This document shows, piece by piece, positions 57,757 through 64,000 of a DNA stretch of 64,000 nt (positions within the stretch are counted from its first letter, which is position 1; each line of letters begins with the position of its first letter). The notes under the pieces are model-generated. The model saw only the letters and a program-made list of their open reading frames with translations, was not told the DNA's origin and searched no databases. Made by a program: the position numbers and the translations under genes. This DNA is from SSF14 sp037045585 (GTDB lineage: Bacteria; Actinomycetota; Acidimicrobiia; Acidimicrobiales; Microtrichaceae): assembly GCA_037045585.1 (NCBI GenBank), contig JBAOIR010000007.1, positions 1 through 64,000 on the forward strand, written 5' to 3'.

Positions 57757-59489
57757 CGCTGCTGGAAGGTCGGGTGGCACAGGACGAGGCCGACAGCGAG
57801 GGCGAGCTTGGTGGCGTCGCCGCTGACGGTCGTGCTCGCCGCAGTGGGGCTGAACGAACAGGCCGTGCACAGGTCGGCCACATCGGTGTCGTTGATCGGC
57901 GAGTTGGCGAGGTTCGTGGCCACCCACCGGATCAGATCGGCGACGGTCGCCGGCGCCGGAGACGGCAGGAGTGCCGGCAGGTTCACGACGATCGTGTCGG
58001 GCTGGCCCGGGTCGGTGAGACGATTTCGGGCGAGCCGCCCCGCCATCGCCCAGCGCTGCAGGAACCCCTCCGACGACGCCCAGAACGTGTTGACGTCGGG
58101 ATAGCCGTCGGGGCTGTGTCGCTCGAAGATGGGTTGCCCGAGGTTCTCGAGGGTCGCTCGCAGCTTGTCGGTCGTCTGGGTCTGCGCCGCCGTCGGCATG
58201 GTGGCGTCCAGTGCCCGCAGGGCGCCGACGAGGTGTTCGAACGGACGGCGGACCTTCTTCTTGTGGCCGGCAACGAACTCGGGGCTCGCGAAGATGTGGC
58301 GCAGCGTCGGGGCGATCGCCGTGTCGTTGGCCGTGAACACCGCGGCGGCCGACGTGACGAGGGCGTCGCTCGGAGTGTCGCTCACGAATCGCCGGCAGAG
58401 CTTCCAGGCGATGTGGCGCGCCGTGGTCGGATGATGGGCGAGGAGGTTCACGAGGCGGACCCCGTCGTCGTACCCCTGGCCATAGGTCCGGGCCGGGCGG
58501 GTGAACGCTCCGCCCAGGACGGTGACGGCGTCGCGGCTGTGCTGCCAGGGGTTGAACCGGAAGTTGTAGCGGTTCGCGTTGTCGTCCCAGTTGATCGACC
58601 AGCCGCTGATGATCTTGGCGACGCCGCGCACGTCGGCCTCGGTGAAGGGTTGGACCCCGCCGACCATGCCGAGGGTGTGGAGTTCCATGAGTTCGCGGGC
58701 GTAGTTCTCGTTGACTCCCCCGGGCTGGGAGGCGTCGCTCGGAAGGTTGTCGAGGTAGTCGAGCATCGACGTGTCCTGCGCGCTGGCGAGGAGCATCGTC
58801 GAGAACTTCCCGAGTGCGTTGGGTCGCACCACCGTCTCGTGGGAGCGGTTCTTGAGGAACGTCATCCAGGTCTTCTGGCGCCACGTGTTGAAGTGGTTCG
58901 TCCAGAAGTCGCACATGACTTCGTACAACTGGCGGTCGGAGTAGACGGCACGCTGGATCGTCGCGTGGTCCAGCTCCTCGATGATCCGATCCCATCCGCC
59001 GTCGGAGTCCTGGACGTCGTAGTTCTGGCGGTGGGTGTTGGTGAGCGTGGTGTACCCGGACACCCGCTGCTCGGCGTGCGCGACGTTGCGCCCGGCGGGA
59101 TCGAGTTGGTCGTCGATCCAGCCCCAGACGCCGCGGGCCTCGATCGCTGCCACGAGACCGGGCCGCGGCCCGAACGTGAGCTTGTCGATGGCGATCCTCG
59201 CCGTGACACCCTCGCCACCGGCCGGCGGCACGGTCGGCGGCAGGGTCGTCGGGGCGGGCGGTGGCGGACTGGTGGGGTCCGGTCCCGGCGGGGTCGGCGC
59301 CGTTGTGGTGGTCGGCGCGCCACTACCACCGTTCGCCGGAGCGCACGCCGCTGCGGCGAACGCGACGCCGGTCGCCGCGAGAACGGCCCGCCGCGAGGGC
59401 GAGCCGTTGTCGAGCCGTGCTGGTGGTGCTGCTTCCGGTGCGGGCGGGGCGATGGTCGAGGTCACGCCCGATCTATCGGTGCGGAGCAC
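57753..59489 (-). CDS. DUF1800 family exported protein
   Basis: A twin-arginine/lipobox signal (SRRAVLAATGVAFAAAACAP) is followed by a Pro/Thr-rich linker. The DUF1800 helical domain then has DKLTFGPRPG, CDFWTNHFNTWRQK, NENYARELMELHTLGMVGG, YTEADV-like FTEADVRGVAKIISGW and LLAHHPTTARHIAWKLCRRF. At 578 residues it has family length. The start is GTG 59489; a GTG at 59465 is also possible. It works with the DUF1501 protein by genetic linkage; the biochemical role is unknown. Confidence 0.87.
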   Translation of the reverse strand: MLRTDRSGVTSTIAPPAPEAAPPARLDNGSPSRRAVLAATGVAFAAAACAPANGGSGAPTTTTAPTPPGPDPTSPPPPAPTTLPPTVPPAGGEGVTARIAIDKLTFGPRPGLVAAIEARGVWGWIDDQLDPAGRNVAHAEQRVSGYTTLTNTHRQNYDVQDSDGGWDRIIEELDHATIQRAVYSDRQLYEVMCDFWTNHFNTWRQKTWMTFLKNRSHETVVRPNALGKFSTMLLASAQDTSMLDYLDNLPSDASQPGGVNENYARELMELHTLGMVGGVQPFTEADVRGVAKIISGWSINWDDNANRYNFRFNPWQHSRDAVTVLGGAFTRPARTYGQGYDDGVRLVNLLAHHPTTARHIAWKLCRRFVSDTPSDALVTSAAAVFTANDTAIAPTLRHIFASPEFVAGHKKKVRRPFEHLVGALRALDATMPTAAQTQTTDKLRATLENLGQPIFERHSPDGYPDVNTFWASSEGFLQRWAMAGRLARNRLTDPGQPDTIVVNLPALLPSPAPATVADLIRWVATNLANSPINDTDVADLCTACSFSPTAASTTVSGDATKLALAVGLVLCHPTFQQR

Positions 59490-59528
59490 CCAAGAACTTG
59501 AGCCGAATGGCCTACCTACCCGGCCCGT

Positions 59529-60662
59529 CTAGGCCGTGGCGATCTTGAGCTCCTCGTTGGAGAGCGCGAAGGCCTCCATCTCGTCAGTGGTGTCGGTCCA
59601 GTCCTCGAACTGGATGACGCCGAGCTCCTCGAACCGACGGCGCAGCCACTGGTCGTTGCGGTCGAGCAGACCGAGCTTCTTGCAGTTGGGCACGATCTTG
59701 CTGAACAGCATCATCTGGAACATCTGGCGGGTCGGCGTGTGCATCACGGCCGTGATCGCATCCTTGACCGGAACACCCATGCGGTCGAAGACCTCCTGCT
59801 GGAGGAAGCGGTCGCGCATGCGGACGGCGGCCTCGAACGCGAACTGCTGGCGCTCGAACATCTCGGCGTCGCTGAGCCCCTCGTAGTACTCCTTCAGCGA
59901 GAGCACACCGAAGGCGACGTGGCGGGCCTCGTCGCTCATCACGTAGCGGAGGAGCTGCTTGAGCAGCGGCTCGGTCGTCATCATGTGCATGAAGCCGAAC
60001 GCCGCCAGCGCCAGGCCCTCGACCATGATCTGCATGCCCAGGTAGGTCATGTCCCAACGGGAATCGTTGACGATGTCCTCGAGGAGCAGGCCGAGGTGGG
60101 TGTTGAGCGGGTAGTACCCACCGAGCTTGGTGTCGAGGTACTTGGCGAACACCTCGACGTGGCGGGCCTCGTCCATCACCTGGGTCGCGGCGTAGTACTT
60201 GGCGTCGATCCACGGCACCGTCTCGACGATCTTCGCGGTGCAGATCAGCGCACCCTGCTCACCGTGCATGAACTGGCTGAGGGTCCACTGGTTGGACTCG
60301 AGGGCGAACTCCATCCACTGCTTCTCGTCCCACTTCTCGAAGGGCGTGCCGACCACGTCGAAGTCGGCGAAGCTCTGCCCGTCGGCGCTGTTCTGCACGA
60401 AGTCGTTGACGAGCACCTGCTCGATGTCGACCTCGGTGTCCCACGGCAGGTCGGTCTCGCCGTTCCACTGCGAGACCTTGGCCTTCTCGTACAGCTTCTC
60501 GAGCGGCGGGCGGGCGCCCTTCTCGTAGTCCCAGGTGAAGATCGCGTCGGAGTGGTCCTCCACGGAGCGGATGAGCTCGTCGCGATCGGTGTTGACCACC
60601 GACAGGATCGCTTCGAGGTCGTTGATGTCCTCGCGACCGATGAGGTTCTCGTAGGTGGTCAT
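59529..60662 (-). CDS. Ferritin-like di-iron oxygenase-type protein
   Basis: This 377-residue helical protein carries iron-ligand patterns of ferritin-like oxygenases: HGEQGALICTAKIVE, MDEARHVEVFAKYLD and SDEARHVAFGVLSL (two E-x-x-H pairs). This places it with di-iron oxygenases or desaturase-like proteins (AurF-like or acyl-desaturase-like); the substrate is not clear. ATG 60662 lies 10 bases after GAAAGG and overlaps the stop of the TetR gene, which probably controls it. Confidence 0.75.
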   Translation of the reverse strand: MTTYENLIGREDINDLEAILSVVNTDRDELIRSVEDHSDAIFTWDYEKGARPPLEKLYEKAKVSQWNGETDLPWDTEVDIEQVLVNDFVQNSADGQSFADFDVVGTPFEKWDEKQWMEFALESNQWTLSQFMHGEQGALICTAKIVETVPWIDAKYYAATQVMDEARHVEVFAKYLDTKLGGYYPLNTHLGLLLEDIVNDSRWDMTYLGMQIMVEGLALAAFGFMHMMTTEPLLKQLLRYVMSDEARHVAFGVLSLKEYYEGLSDAEMFERQQFAFEAAVRMRDRFLQQEVFDRMGVPVKDAITAVMHTPTRQMFQMMLFSKIVPNCKKLGLLDRNDQWLRRRFEELGVIQFEDWTDTTDEMEAFALSNEELKIATA

Positions 60663-61315
60663 GCTGGGGCCTTTCGGGGTGACGCCGGTTGGATCCGGTT
60701 GGTGGTGGGGTTGGAATGGAGCTCGGCGGTGATGCCGGGCATGAGCAGGTCTCGAACCATCGCGGCGACGGTGTCGGGACGGCCCGCGTCGACGCGACCG
60801 GGCATGAACGTGAGGGACAACGCCATGCGGGTGCCCCACTCGACGAGCTCCTCGGCGGTGTCGAGGGGCACGAACCGCGCCACGGTCGTGGCGCACCCGT
60901 TGCGGGCGAGCTCGAGGGCGGGGCCGAGGCGGTCGAACGCAAGGAAGGGCAGCACCGCTTCGGGTTCGTGCTCGAGGAGGTAGCTGAGCGCCGGGTGGGT
61001 ACGCAGCAACCGGCAGGCGAGCACGATGCCCTCGGTGAGGACGTCCTCGAGGGTCTGCTGGCGGGCGGTCACCTCGACGACGGCCGCCATCAGGCGGTGG
61101 ATCTCGCGGGTGCCGACCGCTTGGAGGATTGCCGCCTTGCCTCCGGGAAACGCCCGGTAGACCGTGGCGCGAGACACGCCGGCCTCACGGCCGATGTCCT
61201 CGGCGGTGGTCTTGGCGATCCCCCATCGGGCGAAGCACACGAGGGCGGCCTCGATGACCCGCGATTCGGGGGTCGTCGCCGATGTCGGCGGTTCGATCGC
61301 TGCCGCGAGAGCCAT
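60659..61315 (-). CDS. TetR-family regulator, likely controlling the ferritin-like gene
   Basis: The N-terminal HTH reads VIEAALVCFARWGIAKTTAE, DIGREAGVSRATVYRAF. The ligand domain is helical. 218 residues. An inverted repeat lies three bases before its start codon, suggesting autoregulation. It is coupled to the di-iron protein gene by an ATGA overlap, so inducer and enzyme may share a substrate. Confidence 0.85.
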   Translation of the reverse strand: MALAAAIEPPTSATTPESRVIEAALVCFARWGIAKTTAEDIGREAGVSRATVYRAFPGGKAAILQAVGTREIHRLMAAVVEVTARQQTLEDVLTEGIVLACRLLRTHPALSYLLEHEPEAVLPFLAFDRLGPALELARNGCATTVARFVPLDTAEELVEWGTRMALSLTFMPGRVDAGRPDTVAAMVRDLLMPGITAELHSNPTTNRIQPASPRKAPA

Positions 61316-61317
61316 GG

Positions 61318-61346
61318 ATGAGACAATAGGACCGAAAGCGTCTCAT
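61318..61346. promoter_or_regulatory. Inverted repeat, probable TetR operator
   Basis: ATGAGAC (61318-61324) and GTCTCAT (61340-61346) are perfect complements with a 15-base spacer, immediately upstream of the TetR start. CCTATT inside the spacer may be the -10 box of a nearly leaderless transcript. Binding by this TetR protein is inferred from position. Confidence 0.5.
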
Positions 61347-61433
61347 TGTGTTGTCAGTGTGACGGAAGTCACGAACCGACAGCCGGGGAGTGCTCCGCAC
61401 AGCGCCCGTCGACGTGCCCCGCTGCCCAGCCCA

Positions 61434-62006
61434 TCACTGCCGCTGGATGATCCCGGCCAGGAACTGCGTGCGAACCAGCCGCTCGACCTGGGTCCGGTCC
61501 GTGAGGTCCCAGCGGCCGGCGGTCCCGATGTGGCTCAACAACATCCGGGTCAGGTACTCGGCCGCCGTCTCGAGGTCGAGTCCGTCCACGAGCTGCTCAC
61601 GCGAGATCAGGTCCTTGATGTAGCCCATGATCGCCAGTTGGACGAGCTGGTCGGACTCGCTGAGCGCCGGCAGGAGGTCGTCGGGCTCCGACGCGACGAG
61701 GCGCTGCAGGAGGTCGTACTCGTCGATACGGCGACGGGCCTCCATGAGTCCCACGACCAGGCGATCCTCGATCGCGGCCAGCGGGCGGACGTGGTCGGCG
61801 AGCTCTCCCCAGAACCGCGCCACCTCGCGGGTGACCGTGTCGTTGATGAGCTGGGTCCGGCCGCCGGGGAAGTGCCGGTAGATCGTGGCCCGGGACAGGT
61901 TGGCCTCGGCGGCGACGTCCTCGAGCGCGAACGAATGGAGCCCGCCGCGGTCGACGCACACCATGACGGCGTCCATGATGCGCTCGCGAGGGGTGCGGTT
62001 GGGCAC
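61434..62006 (-). CDS. Second TetR-family regulator
   Basis: The HTH is IMDAVMVCVDRGGLHSFALE, DVAAEANLSRATIYRHFPGG. The C-terminal domain of about 130 residues is helical and unlike the first TetR. Start GTG 62006 (VPNRTPRERI). It lies just downstream of the SURF1 gene on the same strand. Target unknown. 190 residues. Confidence 0.8.
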   Translation of the reverse strand: MPNRTPRERIMDAVMVCVDRGGLHSFALEDVAAEANLSRATIYRHFPGGRTQLINDTVTREVARFWGELADHVRPLAAIEDRLVVGLMEARRRIDEYDLLQRLVASEPDDLLPALSESDQLVQLAIMGYIKDLISREQLVDGLDLETAAEYLTRMLLSHIGTAGRWDLTDRTQVERLVRTQFLAGIIQRQ

Positions 62007-62014
62007 GGGAGCGG

Positions 62015-62845
62015 TCAGGTGCCCGCGGCGACGGGGACGTCGCCGGCATCGAGATCGTCGGGGTCGGTGGGCACGTCGTCCTTGCGGTCCTTGCCCCCGC
62101 CACGGGCCACGCGGCGGATGACGAGCGGGTACCCCCCGATCGCGATGAGCGTGAACACACCCCACTGCACCGTGTACGCGAAGTGTGGGCCCTCCGAACG
62201 TTCGGGCAACGGGTACGGCTTGATCACGCCGTCGGTCGGCGGCGCCTGGCCACCGAGTTCGAGGTACACCGGCTGCAGGTCGAGATCGCGCGCCGCCTCC
62301 ACCCGATCGATGTCGAGTCGGGCGATCCGGTTCGACCCGAGATCGACCTTGGAACTCTGGAAGCTGCCCGGCAACTCGGACACCCGGAGCCACCCTCGCA
62401 CCTGGACGGGCCCAGTCGGTGGCTCGGCCCCCTCGATCGGCGCTGTGTTGTCCTCGATGGCCTGGGGGATGAACCCGCGCAGCACCAGGATCGGCGCCTC
62501 CGTGTCGGACCACCGCAGCGGTGTCACGACCATCCGACCCGGCGCGCCGTCGAGCGTCCGGTTCGGCACGGTGAACTCTGCCGCGACGTCGTAGGTGCCG
62601 TCGACGACCACCGCCCGGTACTCGACGCGGTCACCGTCGGCGATGGTCGACACCCGTTCGTCGCGGAGCACGTCGGCCAGCTGCGTCGGGGTGCCGTCGG
62701 CGCGGGCGGCGATGCGAGCGTTGAGGGTCTGCTTCTCGTCGAGCCGGCGCAGCTGCCAGAACATCAGCAGGATCATCGACACGATCAGCCCGAGGATCAG
62801 CACGTGGGACACGATCCACTTCGGCTTGTACAAGAACCGGTACAT
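62015..62845 (-). CDS. SURF1-family cytochrome oxidase assembly protein
   Basis: Two transmembrane helices (about residues 11-30 and 222-242) flank an outside domain with LILGLIVSMILLMFWQLRRL at the first helix. Family blocks are YRAVVVDGTYD, VVTPLRWSDTEAPILVLRGF and VQVRGWLRVSE. SURF1 helps heme insertion into cytochrome c oxidase. The C-terminal acidic tail is short. 276 residues. No oxidase gene is in the window. Confidence 0.85.
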   Translation of the reverse strand: MYRFLYKPKWIVSHVLILGLIVSMILLMFWQLRRLDEKQTLNARIAARADGTPTQLADVLRDERVSTIADGDRVEYRAVVVDGTYDVAAEFTVPNRTLDGAPGRMVVTPLRWSDTEAPILVLRGFIPQAIEDNTAPIEGAEPPTGPVQVRGWLRVSELPGSFQSSKVDLGSNRIARLDIDRVEAARDLDLQPVYLELGGQAPPTDGVIKPYPLPERSEGPHFAYTVQWGVFTLIAIGGYPLVIRRVARGGGKDRKDDVPTDPDDLDAGDVPVAAGT

Positions 62846-62958
62846 CGTGGCGAAACGCTACTTCTCCGACCGTCGACAACCGACATCGGGATGGCCTCCC
62901 ACCGACACCACCCGGGTCGGTGCCGGACTTCGCCGGCCCTCCCCTAAGGTGGCGCCCT

Positions 62959-63657
62959 GTGACCGCCGAGGACGTGACGCTCGAAACCGCGCCGCGGCGC
63001 AAACCGCCGTCGTGGGTGTTGCCCACGGCCCTCGTCCCGATGATCGCCGTGCTGGTGTGCGGGTGGGTCGCAGGCTCGGTCTGGGCGAACTGGCAGGTCA
63101 ATCACCCGCTCGGACTCATCGCACTGAGCCCCATCAACCGGTTCCTGCTCCTCACGACCAATCGGCTCGACTTCTGGAGCTACTTCTCGGTCGGACTGGG
63201 ACGCCACCTGTTCCCCGACCCGTTCTTCTACCTGCTCGGGTACTGGTACGGCGGCCGAGCCCTGAAATGGGTATCGGAGGGCAACGCGTTCGCGACCCGA
63301 CTCGTGGGCGACGACGGCCACGGGCTCGAGAACCCCGCGCATCGCAAGATCCTGTACCCGCTCGCGTTCGTCATGCCCAACAACTGGGTGTCCCTGTTCT
63401 GCGGCGCCGCCCGGATTCCGATCCCGGCGTTCATCGCCCTCAACATCAGCGGCACACTCGCCCGGCTGGTGCTGTGCCGCTGGCTCGGCGACGTCTTCCG
63501 GAGCGAGATCAAGGACATCTCCGACTTCATCGCCCGGTTCCAGTGGCCGATCACCGCGGTGAGCGTGGTGATCGTGCTCCTCGGCATGGCGGTGCAGCTC
63601 CGACCGAATGGGGCCGTCCGCCGGCTCGCGGCGCTCGACGACCAGCCCGAGCCCTGA
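62959..63657 (+). CDS. DedA-like (VTT/SNARE-associated) membrane protein
   Basis: The protein has N-terminal PSWVLPTALVPMIAVLVCGW and the DedA block FYLLGYWYGGRALKWVSEG. The later segments are LAFVMPNNWVSLFCGAARI and FIALNISGTLARLVLCRWLG, with spans as in the family. DedA proteins scramble or flip membrane lipids. I chose GTG 62959 because AAGGTGG lies a few bases upstream. Divergent from SURF1. Confidence 0.75.
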   Translation: MTAEDVTLETAPRRKPPSWVLPTALVPMIAVLVCGWVAGSVWANWQVNHPLGLIALSPINRFLLLTTNRLDFWSYFSVGLGRHLFPDPFFYLLGYWYGGRALKWVSEGNAFATRLVGDDGHGLENPAHRKILYPLAFVMPNNWVSLFCGAARIPIPAFIALNISGTLARLVLCRWLGDVFRSEIKDISDFIARFQWPITAVSVVIVLLGMAVQLRPNGAVRRLAALDDQPEP

Positions 63658-63770
63658 GAGCCCGAGCGCGCTGGAGGTTTGAACCGGAGCGCACGGGAGT
63701 CGTGGGCAGGCTCAAGGGGTCATCGCAACGGCGGGTCGATTTGGTGTCGACTTGAGCGTGGAGGTGGCGG

Positions 63771-64000
63771 ATGGGTCAGCGGTTGTCAGCTGAGGTGCGG
63801 CGTGAAGTGATCCGGTTGGCGGCGACGGGCTGCCTCTATCGGGACATCGTCGCCTGAGGTGGGTGTGTCGATGGGGGCGATCACGAACATCACGAAGCCG
63901 CTCGGCGGGGTGATCCGACCTGAGATGTGGTCGCCGGCGCCGTCGCGCTTGTCGTTGGAGGATCGGGTCGACATCAAGTTGTGGCTCGAGGCCAACGAAT
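63771..64000 (+). mobile_element. IS30-type transposase, 5' part, frameshifted
   Basis: An ATG at 63771 starts MGQRLSAEVRREVIRLAATG, an HTH region. After VA (about 63857) the frame shifts by one base and continues EVGVSMGAITNITKPLGGV, then the IS30 helix-turn-helix start RLSLEDRVDIKLWLEANE to the window edge. The remaining transposase with its DDE core is beyond 64000. The left end of the element probably lies between 63700 and 63770; a GGGGTCATCGCAACGG stretch at 63717-63732 could be its terminal repeat, but the partner is out of view. Confidence 0.65.

Overview
The window is high-GC, densely packed DNA from an actinobacterium. Several things point to that phylum: a CarD regulator, mycothiol-linked genes (inositol-3-phosphate synthase and a mycothiol-dependent isomerase-type protein), the actinobacterial type of DapD, LexA boxes of the GAAC-N4-GTTC type, and the order ftsK / pgsA / cinA / recA / miaB / miaA / dapF / hflX / lexA / nrdJ. 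The overall flavour suggests the Acidimicrobiia (Ilumatobacter-like), but that finer placement is inference.

Layout. 1-4434: the right end of an integrated, mobilizable element. It has a frameshifted secreted BNR-repeat-like gene, a MobF/TrwC-type relaxase-helicase and a small excisionase-like HTH protein. It ends at a 48-bp tRNA-Gly(GCC) 3' fragment that looks like the attachment-site copy. 4437-11000: a site-2 protease and several membrane or secreted proteins of unknown role. 11103-14440: metX-metZ-fpg behind a SAM-type riboswitch. 14440-26477: an orphan adenine methyltransferase, a Nudix hydrolase, a DEAD-box helicase, a serine hydrolase, lgt, carD, a SET-domain protein and the B12-dependent ribonucleotide reductase nrdJ. 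26987-46920: the conserved chromosomal block. It starts with the SOS pair (LysM protein / lexA) sharing four LexA boxes, then DAP-lysine genes dapD, dapE, dapC and dapF, then hflX, miaA, miaB, recA with its own LexA box, an F420/flavin-type oxidoreductase, cinA, a surE-like lipoprotein gene, pgsA and rimO. 47041-55695: ino1, an AbiEi/DUF559-type gene framed by two copies of one palindrome, ftsK, rnj and dapA. 55777-63657: a DUF1800/DUF1501 export pair, a ferritin-like di-iron protein with its TetR regulator, a second TetR gene, SURF1 and a DedA protein. 63771-64000: the start of an IS30-type transposase.

How the genes work together. metX and metZ make homocysteine from homoserine under SAM control. 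dapA, dapD, dapC, dapE and dapF cover most of the succinylase route to meso-diaminopimelate for peptidoglycan and lysine. lexA, recA, the LysM protein and probably cinA serve DNA damage or uptake. ino1 feeds mycothiol and phosphatidylinositol synthesis.

A caution for every reader: at least 20 genes, many normally essential (lexA, ftsK, rnj, metZ), carry single-base frame breaks. The worst stretch is 40.7-44.1 kb. This pattern fits indel errors in the sequence or assembly better than real decay. I give full gene spans and mark the break points; translations across them need correction.
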